Origin: an uncultured Paludibaculum sp. | Lineage (GTDB): Bacteria > Acidobacteriota > Terriglobia > Bryobacterales > Bryobacteraceae | Assembly: GCF_963665245.1 (NCBI RefSeq) | Contig: NZ_OY762267.1 | Coordinates: 3,940,001-4,004,000 of the forward strand | Direction of reading: 5' to 3' | DNA length: 64,000 nt | In this document: one piece after another, positions 55,518 through 64,000 of the stretch | Layout of the letters: every line of letters begins with the position of its first letter | How positions within the stretch are numbered: position 1 is the first letter of the stretch | Notes under the pieces: generated by a model | Seen by the model: only the letters and a program-made list of their open reading frames with translations | Database searches by the model: none | Told to the model about the DNA's origin: nothing | Made by a program: the position numbers and the translations under genes

Positions 55518-56714
55518 CTATGCCGAACGCACGTTCCGCCTCGCGAAGGGCTGCGAGATGAACTCCAGGAACTTCCGCTCCTTGCGCGGGATCTCCACAT
55601 TGTCGTTGAGCAGGATTCCGGCAAGCTTGGCGTAGCTCTTGCCCAGCGGAGTGGTGGGATCCACTTCCGAACCCTTGTCGGCCGACACACTGGCGAGGGC
55701 ATAGCTATTGGGCACCGTCGTCTCGACAGGAAGGCCGACCAGGTCAGCGATCGTCTCTTCATTCATGACGTGGTTAGCCATAAACCTGTTCACAACCAGG
55801 CACGATTCCCGTTCCAGGCCCAGGCGCTTCAGACGGTCGGCTTTACGCATCGCGATATGGACCGACACCAATTCCTGTGTGCACACCAGGTAGATGCGCT
55901 TCGCTTCAATCAGAACCTCCACCGCGCCGGAGTCGGTTGGCCCCGGCAGGTCGACACACGTGATGTCATAGGCAGAGCGGCAGTAGCTGAGGAGTTGCTG
56001 CATGTGCCCGTTGTCCGGATAGGCCGAGCCATCGGCATCGGCCGGCAGGATGTCGAGCCGGTCGCGTTGGGAGATCAGTTGCAGCCACAGATCGTCGTCC
56101 AGCTTCTCCGTGTTGGCGAGGGCTTCCTGCAGATAGTGATCGGGCCGCAGTTTGTTGAGGAACGCCTGCATGGGCGCATCGCGATCCATATCGACCAGCA
56201 GGACTCGGGACTTATTGGTCCGCGATGCGGCCAGCGAGGTGTGAGCAGCGATGGTGGAGGCCCCACTGCCCGGTTTGCTGGGCAGGAACGCAACAATTTC
56301 TCCGCGAGTACTCGTTCGCCGCGGCTTGCCCTGCAGCTTGTCGATGGTGGAAGCAAGGATCCAGCGCAAGGTGTCGATGGGCGTATCGAAGACAATGTAG
56401 TCCCGGACGCCCGCTCGCATCAGGGCGGCGAGGACCTTCACGTCCTCCTCACACACGGCCAATGTCTCCAGTTGCAGATTCTGGACCTGCACGCTCTCCA
56501 CAACGGCCAATGCGGAAGTGAGGTCCCTACAGTCGATCACCAATAGATCGAACGTGTGCCGACGCAGCAGACCGGCCAGCGCCGTTTCACCGGGGTAGCT
56601 GGACAAGGTGTACATGAAGCCGACTGAGGAGGACTTGGCAAGCTCTTCGCCGTAGACTTTGGCGGCCTCGGGGTCCGGCGAAATGATGAGGCAGTTGAAC
56701 TTGGAGTTTGACAT
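55518..56714 (-). CDS. CpaE-like orphan ParA/MinD-type ATPase with receiver-like N-terminus
   Basis: A 398-residue protein with the CpaE (Flp/Tad pilus localisation) layout. An N-terminal receiver-like domain covers about 7-125 (D61 in 'LLVIDCRD' at the phosphoacceptor strand). A P-loop ATPase follows at about 138-370. The deviant Walker A is S-K147-P-G-S-G-A-S-T154: the signature lysine K147 is kept but the usual lysine before S/T is alanine. 'VLLVDMDRD' (about 171-179) is the A'/Walker B strand. No other Tad/Flp pilus gene is in the window. It may bind nucleotide weakly or act as a localisation scaffold. Confidence 0.88.
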   Translation of the reverse strand: MSNSKFNCLIISPDPEAAKVYGEELAKSSSVGFMYTLSSYPGETALAGLLRRHTFDLLVIDCRDLTSALAVVESVQVQNLQLETLAVCEEDVKVLAALMRAGVRDYIVFDTPIDTLRWILASTIDKLQGKPRRTSTRGEIVAFLPSKPGSGASTIAAHTSLAASRTNKSRVLLVDMDRDAPMQAFLNKLRPDHYLQEALANTEKLDDDLWLQLISQRDRLDILPADADGSAYPDNGHMQQLLSYCRSAYDITCVDLPGPTDSGAVEVLIEAKRIYLVCTQELVSVHIAMRKADRLKRLGLERESCLVVNRFMANHVMNEETIADLVGLPVETTVPNSYALASVSADKGSEVDPTTPLGKSYAKLAGILLNDNVEIPRKERKFLEFISQPFARRNVRSA

Positions 56715-56970
56715 AGGTCGTTTCGTGTCTTCGCGAGTTACCTATCCAATCTATGCGGCCAAGTTGAGGCTTCCAATGGGACTGAGGGTGGAAAATGGGG
56801 AGTACCTTGGTGTCGGTTGGATCCAGGACTCTGGTTACAGCCCGGCACTTCGTGGCGAGCGAGCAGCGCGGCTCCGCAGCATCCCAATCGCACGTACCGG
56901 GGAAAAAGCGGGCCCATACTCTTAACTTGGTACTAACCATCCGGCCCTTCCGCGGAGTCTAAGCTAAGAC

Positions 56971-57744
56971 ATGCTGGAAGCTCGCAATCTGGCCAAGCAC
57001 TACTCCGGCGTTCCGGCGGTGGAGGATATCTCTTTCACCATTGCGCCAGGGGAGATTCTGGGCTACCTCGGACCGAACGGGTCAGGCAAAAGCACTACGG
57101 TGAAGATGATCACCGGACTGCTGCAGCCTTCCCACGGGCAGATCCTGCTGGACGGCGTCGCCCTGGATTCTGACCCCATCGCCTACAAGGCGCGACTGGG
57201 CTATGTGCCTGAGGAACCACAGCTTTACTCGTTCCTCTCGGGCCGCGAATACCTTCAACTCGCCGGCCGGCTGCGGGCCTTGCCGCAGATCACACTCAAC
57301 CGCCGCATCGATTCGCTTCTCGATCTCTTCGGCCTCACCGCCGCTCGCTACTCCGCCCTCGCCTCCTATTCAAAAGGGATGCGCCAGAAGATCCTCCTGG
57401 CGGCGGCGTTGCTGCACAACCCAGATCTCATCATCCTCGACGAGCCCTTTTCCGGTCTCGACGTCACCACGGCGCAGGTGCTGAAAGCGCTGCTGAAGGA
57501 CTTGGCCCAAGCCGGCAAAATCATTCTGTACTCCTCCCATGTCTTGGAGGTGGTGGAACGCGTCGCCACGCGGGTCATCATCCTGCACCGCGGCCGCATC
57601 GTGGCCGACGGCAGCGTGGACGACCTGCGCTCCATGATGACGCTGCCTTCGCTGGAGCAGATCTTCACGCAACTGGTCCATCAGGACGATTCGGGGCACA
57701 CGGCCAGCGCGATTCTGAACACGATCACGGATGGCAGGGTGTAG
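56971..57744 (+). CDS. ABC transporter ATP-binding protein
   Basis: A 257-residue ATPase. Walker A is 'GPNGSGKST' (K40), the signature is the variant 'YSKGMRQK' instead of LSGGQ, Walker B is 'LIILDEPFSGLD', and the switch His occurs in 'ILYSSHVLEVVE'. The variant signature is common in ABC-2 exporters of the CcmA/NatA group. It is followed after 12 bp by its membrane partner. It energises export of an unknown substrate. Confidence 0.95.
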   Translation: MLEARNLAKHYSGVPAVEDISFTIAPGEILGYLGPNGSGKSTTVKMITGLLQPSHGQILLDGVALDSDPIAYKARLGYVPEEPQLYSFLSGREYLQLAGRLRALPQITLNRRIDSLLDLFGLTAARYSALASYSKGMRQKILLAAALLHNPDLIILDEPFSGLDVTTAQVLKALLKDLAQAGKIILYSSHVLEVVERVATRVIILHRGRIVADGSVDDLRSMMTLPSLEQIFTQLVHQDDSGHTASAILNTITDGRV

Positions 57745-57756
57745 GAACGGCCTGCG

Positions 57757-59415
57757 ATGTACAGGATCCTCTATCGCCATTTTCTGGCGCAGTTCTTCGA
57801 AAACGACCTGGTCGCTCCCCAGGGAGAACTGCGCGCGGGCATGGCAGGCGTACTTGGCTTCGTCGCGATGCCCGGGTTGCTGCTCCCCTTGTGGATGATG
57901 GGGAAGTACTCGTCGTTGATCGCCTTCATCCGCATGCAGCGTTTTGTCGACCGCGATGGGGCGACGTGGTCGGACAAGATCATCTATCTGTCGCTGGCCC
58001 TGGTGATTCCGGCGTTGGCCATGCTGTTGAAGTGGGATTCGCTGTTCCCTACCCGTCTCGACCATGCGATCTTCGCGCCCATGCCCTTGCGGCTGTCACG
58101 CATCCTGCTGGCCAAGGCGGCGGCGCTGGGTACGTTCGTGGCACTGTTCGCTCTAGCCGTGAACGCAGCCTCCACCATTCTCTTTCCCCTGGCCGTGCTG
58201 GGCGATACCGGCACGCTGTGGGACGCGGTTCGCTATATCGGCGCCCATTTTCTGGCGACCATGGCGATCTCTCTGTGCGCCTGCACCTTTCTCATCGCCC
58301 TGCAGGGCATCGGACTGACGACACTCGGGCTGGAGCGCTTTCGTGGTATCTCCGCCGCGCTCCAGTTCGCCGTCCTGACGGGGCTGCTCACCCTTTTCCT
58401 CCTGTGTCCCTCGCTGAGCAATCTGGCCAGGAAGCTCCATACGCTGCCGCAAGCCGATTGGCTGCCGCCGTTCTGGTTTCTGGGGCTCTACGAAGTGCTG
58501 CTGGGCAAGGCCGATGCCGCCTATCGCGATCTCGCCGCGACGGCATTGCAGGCTTTGGGGATCTGCTCCTTCACGGCCGTGGCGACTTATGCACTGAGCT
58601 ACCGCCGGCACTTCCGCCGCATCCCGGAGACGCTGGAACGCGGGTCCTCGTTTGCCGCCCCCGTGTGGAATCACCTGGAGACGCTCGCCGGGCGCTTCAC
58701 CAAAGACCGGCGGCGCATCGGACTGCTGATGTTCGTCCTGCAGACCTTCATCCGCAGCCACACGCACCGGCTACTCTTCGGCGTCTTTCTGGCTCTCGCC
58801 AGCGCCGTGATCCTCAACGACGTTCTGACTGTGACCCTGGTCACCAGCAGCGAAACCGAGATCGCGCTTTCGGCGCCGCTGATCGTCAGCTTCTTTCTGC
58901 TCACCGGCTTCCGGTTTCTCTACGAGATCCCGGCCGACCTGCCGGCCCATTGGCTGTTCCGCATCGCCGCCCCGCCACGGCCCATCAGCTTCCACAAACT
59001 CATGCTGGCGTTTGTCCTGGTGGTGACCACGCCCATCAACTTCCTGTTGCTGCCGCTGAACGACGCCGTCATTCACTCGGTGAACTGCGGGCTGCTGGCC
59101 GTGATTCTGGCCGAGGCTCTTTTCGTCGACTTCCACAAGATCCCGTTCACCTGCACCTTCGGCGCGGCAAAGTGGAACGTCACCTACGCGCTGTTCCTCT
59201 GGTTTCTGGTCTTCATCTTCTACACCTGGGTGGCCATTCGCGTGGAGATGCGCATCGCGTTCAACGTGATCGTCTTTTCCTGCGCCTGCGCCGCGCTGCT
59301 GGCAGTCGTCTACTGGCTGCACCGCCGGCGCGACGCGCTGTGGGCCGAGGATCCCACTTTGCGCTTCCACGACGGGCAGGCTCCGGCGGTACAGACGCTG
59401 GATCTGAACGGCTAA
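57757..59415 (+). CDS. ABC exporter membrane protein
   Basis: A 552-residue polytopic membrane protein with about 10-12 predicted helices, for example 'GVLGFVAMPGLLLPLWMMG', 'LALVIPALAMLL', 'AALGTFVALFALAVNAAST' and 'VIVFSCACAALLAVVYWL'. It is larger than the usual ABC-2 permease and has no recognised periplasmic domain. It is encoded directly after the ATPase and meets the opposing ADOP gene end to end (1 bp between stops). The substrate is unknown; co-transcription identifies it as the ATPase partner. Confidence 0.8.
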   Translation: MYRILYRHFLAQFFENDLVAPQGELRAGMAGVLGFVAMPGLLLPLWMMGKYSSLIAFIRMQRFVDRDGATWSDKIIYLSLALVIPALAMLLKWDSLFPTRLDHAIFAPMPLRLSRILLAKAAALGTFVALFALAVNAASTILFPLAVLGDTGTLWDAVRYIGAHFLATMAISLCACTFLIALQGIGLTTLGLERFRGISAALQFAVLTGLLTLFLLCPSLSNLARKLHTLPQADWLPPFWFLGLYEVLLGKADAAYRDLAATALQALGICSFTAVATYALSYRRHFRRIPETLERGSSFAAPVWNHLETLAGRFTKDRRRIGLLMFVLQTFIRSHTHRLLFGVFLALASAVILNDVLTVTLVTSSETEIALSAPLIVSFFLLTGFRFLYEIPADLPAHWLFRIAAPPRPISFHKLMLAFVLVVTTPINFLLLPLNDAVIHSVNCGLLAVILAEALFVDFHKIPFTCTFGAAKWNVTYALFLWFLVFIFYTWVAIRVEMRIAFNVIVFSCACAALLAVVYWLHRRRDALWAEDPTLRFHDGQAPAVQTLDLNG

Positions 59416-59416
59416 C

Positions 59417-62032
59417 TTATTCTGAGCGCAACGTAACGGCGGGGTCCGTCCGTCCGGCTCGCCCCGCAGGACCAAGCCCGGAGAGCAGCGCCACCACAAC
59501 TAGGATCCCTGGCGCCGCCGTCCACGACACCACGTCACCGGTGCTCACCCCGAACAGCAGACTCCGCAGCGCCTGCCCAACCGGCCAGGCCAGCAGCAAC
59601 CCCAGCGCCGCCCCACCGGCCGCCAGCTTTCCGGCATGCCGCAGGACGATCCCACGCACGTGTCCACTATCGGCGCCTAGTGCCATCCGGATGCCAAACT
59701 CCCTCAGCCGCAGATCCGCCGTATACGAGACCACCCCATACAGGCCGAGACACGCCAGTAACAACGAAGCGAACCCAAACAGGGACACCAACCCCGTCAT
59801 CACGCTGCGCCCCTTCATGACCCGCTGCACCCACTCGTCCATCGTCCGCACATCATAGACCGGCTGCTCCGGATTCTCCCGGTGAATCTGCTCGATTACC
59901 GCTTGCGCCAGCAACTCCGGCTGCCCGGTCGTCCGCACGGCCAGCGCCGCCCGGTCCTGCGTCCGCTGGGTTTCCGGCCAATACACCTGCGAACGCTCGT
60001 CCTTCTCCGGCGAATCGTTCCGAATGTGACCCACCACGCCGACAATCTCCGCCCACGGCCCTTTGAACGAAGGACCCCTGATGCGGAACCGCTTACCCAC
60101 AGGACTCTCCGTTCCAAACACAGTGCGTGCCAGCATTTCGTCGATCAAGCCCACCGCCGCCGTATGCGGGCGGTCGCTCTCCTGCAGCAACCGGCCTTGC
60201 CGCAATGGGATCCCCATCGCCTCGAAGTAGCTTGGCGTGGCCGAACGCCAATCCGCGGTGTACCGCTCCGGCCGCCCCTCGAACTCGATGCCGCCCGTCT
60301 GCGCGATGCCGCTCATCGGCAGGCGATTCACCAGACCGGCCGCCGTCACCCCTGGCACCGACATCACCCTTTGAATCAGCCGGTTGTAGTAATCCGACAC
60401 CTGCTCGTCTTGAGGGAATCGCGCTCTGGTGACCGCCAGATGCAAGGTCAGCACTCGCTCCGCCGTGAAGCCGGGCTGCACGCGTAGCAGTTCCGAGAAG
60501 CTCCGCAGGAACAGCGCGCCCCCGAAAAGCAGGACCACCGTCACCGCCACCTGGGCGACCACCAGAATGTTCCTCGACCGGCCGCCTCCGGCCACCGAAC
60601 GCGTATTCGCTCGCAGCCCGGCCGAGGGCGACTCCCGCGCGGCCATCCGAGCGGGCAGCAGTCCCGCGAACAGGACCACCAGCAGCGCGACTCCGATGGC
60701 GAAGAGCAGCACCGGACCATGCAATCCAATCGACTCGATGCGGGGCGTATCTGTAGGTAGATATGGGATTAACACCCGTAGCAGCCACAACGCCGACAAG
60801 ATTCCGCCGGCAATGCCGACCATCGCCAGAGGCAGTACCTCGGCCAGCAGCTGGCCGCGCAGTCGGCCGCCGGTCGCGCCCAGGGCCACTCGCACCGCAA
60901 TCTCCCGCGACCGGGCGCTGGCCCTGGCGATCAGGAGGACGCCGAGGTTCATCGCTCCAATCAGCAGCAGGCAACCCACCGCTGCCAGCAGGACGTAAAA
61001 GGTGCCGCGCACCTGCAGCGCATCGCTCTCCGCCAGCGGCTCTACAATCGCTCCGAGCTCTGCCTGGTCTCCCTTGAAACTCAATGGGTTAGCAATCGCC
61101 AGCCTGTGCATCAGCGCATCCAGCTCCGCCTGCGCCTGCTGCACCCGCACGCCCGGCGTCAACCGGCCCACCGCCCTGTACTGGTAGTTCATATCGGCCC
61201 GCATCTCGTCCGGAGGGATGTAAAGCGGCGTCCAAAGCTCGAAATCCTTGGTGGGATAGCCGTAGGCGGGCGGCATCACGCCAATCACCTCGAAAGGCTG
61301 GCCGTTGAGCTGGATCTTCCGCCCCACGACGCCGGGATCCCCGCCAAACCGTCGCCGCCAGAAACCGTGGCTGAGAATGGCCACTTTGGCGTCTGCCAGT
61401 TGCTCCTCTTCGGTGAAGACGCGACCCAGCACCGGATTCAGGCCCAGCACGCGTGGCACGTTGTAGGAAGTACGCGCACCCTGCAACCGCTCCGGAGCCC
61501 CGTCGCCCGTCAGGTTGAAGTTCGCGATCGGGCGCGTCAGCCCCACGTCCTGCATCTGCTTCAGGTCCGCCCGCCAGTGCAGCCACAGCATCGCATTCAC
61601 GTTAAACCGCCCGTTGCCCGCCTTCGTCCACGTGGGCCAAAGGGCGACCAGTTGTTCCTGTTGCGGGTAAGGCAACGGCTGCAGCAGCACGCCGTAGACC
61701 ACGCTGAAGATGGCCGTGCTCAGCCCGATCCCCAGTGCCAAGGTGGCGCAGATCACGCCCGTCCACACCGGGGTCCGGCGCAGCATCCGCAGTCCGTAGC
61801 GCGCATCTTCCAGAAAACGCTGGACGCCAGCCAGCCCCCACGTCTCTCGCGATTCCTCCTGGATCAAAGTCAGATTGCCGAACGCCCGCCGCGCGGCGCG
61901 CTGCGCCTCTACGGGATCCTCGCCGGCCGCCACACGCTCCTGCACCTCAATTGCCAGGTGTGCCCGAAGTTCCTCATCCAACTCAGTCTCTTCCTGAGTC
62001 CGGCGCCGCCACCAACGGATCCAGCCAAGCAT
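59417..62032 (-). CDS. ADOP family permease (MacB/FtsX-like, acidobacterial duplicated orphan permease)
   Basis: An 871-residue membrane protein with the ADOP layout. The N-terminal helical domain has 'EELRAHLAIEVQERVAAGEDPVEAQRAARRAFGN'-type spacing. A TM lies at about 92-112, then MacB-like periplasmic domain 1 ('VVGRKIQLNGQPFEVIGVMP'), three TMs with FtsX features (about 350-465), periplasmic domain 2 and three final TMs ('ASLLLACLGLYGVVSYTADLRLREFGIRMALG'). The family is expanded in Acidobacteria, normally next to PadR and without its own ATPase, as here (3 bp from PadR). The function is not established. Confidence 0.95.
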   Translation of the reverse strand: MLGWIRWWRRRTQEETELDEELRAHLAIEVQERVAAGEDPVEAQRAARRAFGNLTLIQEESRETWGLAGVQRFLEDARYGLRMLRRTPVWTGVICATLALGIGLSTAIFSVVYGVLLQPLPYPQQEQLVALWPTWTKAGNGRFNVNAMLWLHWRADLKQMQDVGLTRPIANFNLTGDGAPERLQGARTSYNVPRVLGLNPVLGRVFTEEEQLADAKVAILSHGFWRRRFGGDPGVVGRKIQLNGQPFEVIGVMPPAYGYPTKDFELWTPLYIPPDEMRADMNYQYRAVGRLTPGVRVQQAQAELDALMHRLAIANPLSFKGDQAELGAIVEPLAESDALQVRGTFYVLLAAVGCLLLIGAMNLGVLLIARASARSREIAVRVALGATGGRLRGQLLAEVLPLAMVGIAGGILSALWLLRVLIPYLPTDTPRIESIGLHGPVLLFAIGVALLVVLFAGLLPARMAARESPSAGLRANTRSVAGGGRSRNILVVAQVAVTVVLLFGGALFLRSFSELLRVQPGFTAERVLTLHLAVTRARFPQDEQVSDYYNRLIQRVMSVPGVTAAGLVNRLPMSGIAQTGGIEFEGRPERYTADWRSATPSYFEAMGIPLRQGRLLQESDRPHTAAVGLIDEMLARTVFGTESPVGKRFRIRGPSFKGPWAEIVGVVGHIRNDSPEKDERSQVYWPETQRTQDRAALAVRTTGQPELLAQAVIEQIHRENPEQPVYDVRTMDEWVQRVMKGRSVMTGLVSLFGFASLLLACLGLYGVVSYTADLRLREFGIRMALGADSGHVRGIVLRHAGKLAAGGAALGLLLAWPVGQALRSLLFGVSTGDVVSWTAAPGILVVVALLSGLGPAGRAGRTDPAVTLRSE

Positions 62033-62035
62033 GAT

Positions 62036-62374
62036 TTACTCCTGTGGGCGCATCGCCCGCGCCATGGTCTTCACGAAGAGCTTCCACTTCGTCTCTTCTT
62101 CGATTAGTTGCCGTTTGCCGGCCTCTGTGAGCCGGTAGAACCGGGCGCGCTGCTTGTTCTCCGTCACCCCCCAATCCGCTTCGATCCAACCCTCGCGCCG
62201 CAACCGGTGCAGGGCCGGATACAAGCTTCCATGCTCCACTTGTAGTAATTCATCGGACTTGGCTCTAATCACCTGCCCGATGCCGTGCCCATGCTGCGGA
62301 CCCCATTGCAGCGTCTGTAGGATCAGCAGATCCAGCGTCCCTTGCAGCATCTCCAGCTTCCGCGGTTTCTCCAT
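62036..62374 (-). CDS. PadR family transcriptional regulator
   Basis: A 112-residue repressor with the PadR winged helix: 'EMLQGTLDLLILQTLQWGPQHG', 'LLQVEHGSLYPALHRLRREGWI' and 'KQRARFYRLTEAGKRQL'. It belongs to the short PadR-s2 group. It precedes the ADOP gene by 3 bp, the standard genomic pair in Acidobacteria. No SD is seen; instead an inverted repeat starts at the base next to the ATG, suggesting autorepression. Confidence 0.95.
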   Translation of the reverse strand: MEKPRKLEMLQGTLDLLILQTLQWGPQHGHGIGQVIRAKSDELLQVEHGSLYPALHRLRREGWIEADWGVTENKQRARFYRLTEAGKRQLIEEETKWKLFVKTMARAMRPQE

Positions 62375-62417
62375 GTGGTAGAGAGTCTACTGCCATAGGT
62401 GGTCGACTGTCTACCAC
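62375..62417 (-). promoter_or_regulatory. Putative PadR operator
   Basis: GTGGTAGA (62375-62382) and TCTACCAC (62410-62417) form an 8-bp inverted repeat. Inside, GTAGA-GAG-TCTAC (62378-62390) is a perfect smaller palindrome. The element begins at the base next to the padR-like ATG and would overlap its promoter. Dyads of this kind fit PadR autorepression; direct evidence is lacking. Confidence 0.5.
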
Positions 62418-62534
62418 TGAAGGCGATCGCAACCATCTGTTTACCTGTGTCTCGCGCCGCGGCGCATCCGGTCCCCGCGGAGCAAGGCCCCGGTTGCCAG
62501 TGGATAGGCGCGTGCGGTACAACCAAGGGCGGTG

Positions 62535-63947
62535 ATGCCGGATCCAGCCCAGTCGATGTCGGTCAAGCGCGCGCAAGTGGATTTCCACAACTTCGCGTCG
62601 TTCGGCGAACCGGAGCGGGTTTTGGCCGCCTATGCGGACGAGAATTTCCGCCGCGGCTCGGTCCTTAAGAAGAATCGTGATTTCATCTGCTCGCTCACAC
62701 CGTTTGCGGAGGTGGGCGCCAACGCCGGCCACACGTCATACATGCTGGCCAACGAGTTCCATGCGGACGGATTTGCGCTGGACCTTTCGGCCGACGCGCT
62801 GCGCCACGGCCGGTTCCTACGCACGGCGTGGGACCTGAAGCGGTCGCCCGTGTTGACGGCCGGCGACGCCACGCATCTGCCCTTTCAGGACAATTCCCTG
62901 GCGTTTGTGGTTTCTTTTCAGACCCTTTCGCAGTTCCTAGACGTGGAGAGCGTCGTGCGTGAGGTCCACCGGGTGCTCGCCCCGGGGGGTGTGTACTACT
63001 TCGCCGAGGAACCCGTCCGCCGCCGGCTGACACTGGGTCGGTATCGTGTGCCATACCCCGAGCGTATGACTCCGCGGGAGAAGTGGCTGTATGACAGCGG
63101 CCTGCTGGATTTCCTCGCCAGCGACGTCATCGGCGCGGACCAGGAGGAGTCGTTCGGCATCCGGCAGAACCACGCGTTCGGCCTGCGTGATTGGGCGGAT
63201 CTGCTGAACAAGTACTTCGAGACGTGCCGGTTGATCACCTTCCCCCGCGAGCGTGGCTGGGCTAACCAGATCGCCCAGACGGTGATCCGGTGGCTGCCGG
63301 GCCGGCCTGAGGAACGGGTAGCCGACCTGTTGGGCGCGACTCTGGCTGCGTTTTGCCGCAAAGCCGGTACGTTGCCCGCTCGGCTACCGCTGAATCAGGC
63401 GCTGGCTTGCCCCGACTGCCAGAAACCACTGAACTACAAGACGCCCGACGAACTGGTCTGCGATGCGTGCGGGTTCGCGGCCCAACAGCAGGATGACGTG
63501 TTCAACTTGCTCAGCACCGCCCTGAGAGCCGAGCTCTACCCTGGCAACCGATTGGATACACTCGACTTCTCAAAGCCGGGCCACGAGGCTGGTCTCCTTT
63601 CCGGCTTTTATGAGGTGGAAGGGGATTTCGGCAGCAAATACCGCTGGATCGGCGGCCGGGCCGTGGTAAGACTCGTCCGCATGCGGCCGGGCGCTCCGCT
63701 GTTGCGCGTGCAGGGGTTTGCTCCGTCCGTGGCCAAGATCGAATTGCGGGTGAATGGCCGGCCCGCAGGCCAGTGGAATCTCGACCGCCCGGGCCTGTTT
63801 GTCGTCCAGTCACCGCTACCCGAGGAAGACGAGTATGAGGTGGAGATCCTGGCCTCGCCCACCTTCGATGAGCCGCACCAGCCAGCAGGTGAGGGCCGGG
63901 TGCTGAGCCTCAACCTGTCGCTGATCAAACTGCTGCCTCAAGAATGA
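62535..63947 (+). CDS. SAM-dependent methyltransferase with zinc ribbon and C-terminal beta domain
   Basis: A 470-residue fusion. The class I methyltransferase fold covers about 50-240: motif I 'FAEVGANAGHTSYML', motif II/III region 'LTAGDATHLPFQDNSLAFV', and 'EVHRVLAPGGVYYFAEEP'. A zinc ribbon of Trm112 type follows at about 290-315 ('CPDCQKPL...VCDACGF'). The last 140 residues form a beta-rich domain ('LRVQGFAPSVAKIELRVNG', 'DEYEVEILASP') similar in style to domains found beside sugar-processing enzymes. GTG at 62532 and ATG at 62535 are both possible starts, after AAGGG. The substrate is unknown; surface-polysaccharide methylation is conceivable. Confidence 0.85.
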   Translation: MPDPAQSMSVKRAQVDFHNFASFGEPERVLAAYADENFRRGSVLKKNRDFICSLTPFAEVGANAGHTSYMLANEFHADGFALDLSADALRHGRFLRTAWDLKRSPVLTAGDATHLPFQDNSLAFVVSFQTLSQFLDVESVVREVHRVLAPGGVYYFAEEPVRRRLTLGRYRVPYPERMTPREKWLYDSGLLDFLASDVIGADQEESFGIRQNHAFGLRDWADLLNKYFETCRLITFPRERGWANQIAQTVIRWLPGRPEERVADLLGATLAAFCRKAGTLPARLPLNQALACPDCQKPLNYKTPDELVCDACGFAAQQQDDVFNLLSTALRAELYPGNRLDTLDFSKPGHEAGLLSGFYEVEGDFGSKYRWIGGRAVVRLVRMRPGAPLLRVQGFAPSVAKIELRVNGRPAGQWNLDRPGLFVVQSPLPEEDEYEVEILASPTFDEPHQPAGEGRVLSLNLSLIKLLPQE

Positions 63948-63968
63948 TTCAACTTCGCTCTTGCGTTC

Positions 63969-64000
63969 TTCTATAATTCCGCTATAGTAGAATTATAGAA
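63969..64000. repeat. AT-rich inverted repeat at the window end
   Basis: TTCTATAATTC (63969-63979) and GAATTATAGAA (63990-64000) are perfect 11-bp arms around a 10-base spacer. The left arm contains TATAAT, a consensus -10. The repeat ends exactly at the window edge and may extend further. It looks like an operator-covered promoter for a gene beyond the window. Confidence 0.6.

Noticed and set aside
57891..59858. 655-codon open frame overlapping the ABC permease in another phase
   Set aside because: Arg/Pro/His-rich, with no membrane segments or domain, and it crosses two real genes.

Overview
The window is GC-rich, densely coded chromosomal DNA from an Acidobacteriota member, most likely of the Solibacter/Bryobacter/Paludibaculum type (order Bryobacterales). 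The assignment rests on gene content: an 'acidobacterial duplicated orphan permease' (ADOP) behind a PadR regulator, a DUF1549/DUF1501 secreted pair, a 1200-residue TonB-dependent receptor with an N-terminal carboxypeptidase-regulatory-like domain, other secreted proteins with the same domain, and Tat-leader sugar oxidoreductases. I saw no tRNA or rRNA gene, transposase, integrase, phage gene or CRISPR array.

Layout. 1-3103 (minus): ECF sigma factor, zinc anti-sigma factor, HEAT-repeat exoprotein and a second exoprotein cut by the window edge. 3279-6721: DUF1549 (CxxCH) plus DUF1501 pair. 6875-12000: gatB, a class A beta-lactamase, a small membrane protein, Cu/Zn superoxide dismutase and a DegT aminotransferase. 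12205-19069: a tight three-gene operon in which two related 'propeller plus predicted alpha-helical barrel' proteins flank a large GH2-type glycosidase. 19102-20806: a carboxypeptidase-regulatory-like protein broken by one extra G. 20975-25480 (minus): GDPD, esterase, HyuA-type hydrolase and PmoA-like protein as one operon. 25516-32585 (plus): tricorn-like S41 protease, Gfo/Idh/MocA oxidoreductase, sugar isomerase-like protein and ilvD.

32622-36305 (minus) holds glgA, trxA, a PLP decarboxylase and a DinB-like protein. 36422-46028 looks like a carbohydrate-use locus: DeoR-type repressor, TonB receptor, TIM-barrel protein, Asp-box/BNR exo-protein and a divergent PfkB kinase. A nearly identical 15/16-nt motif sits upstream of two of these genes and resembles DeoR-family operators. 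46120-47373 is a DEAD-box helicase. 47676-51627 is an FG-GAP exoprotein, response regulator and histidine kinase joined by 4-bp overlaps. 51678-56714 holds a propeller protein, an unrecognised exported protein, a VOC protein, an NTR-like/carboxypeptidase-regulatory protein and an orphan CpaE-like ATPase. 56971-63947 holds an ABC exporter pair, ADOP with PadR, and a methyltransferase with an internal zinc ribbon. The window stops inside or at the end of an AT-rich inverted repeat.

The strongest candidates for something undescribed are the propeller/GH2/propeller operon (12205-19069), the FG-GAP protein translationally coupled to a two-component system (47676-51627), the methyltransferase/zinc-ribbon/beta fusion (62535-63947), and several structured non-coding sites: the palindrome at the sigma-factor start, the twin hairpin with C9A7, the trxA terminator beside a start codon, and the inverted-repeat cluster at 52870-53013. 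All functional calls come from reading motifs by eye. No database search was run.
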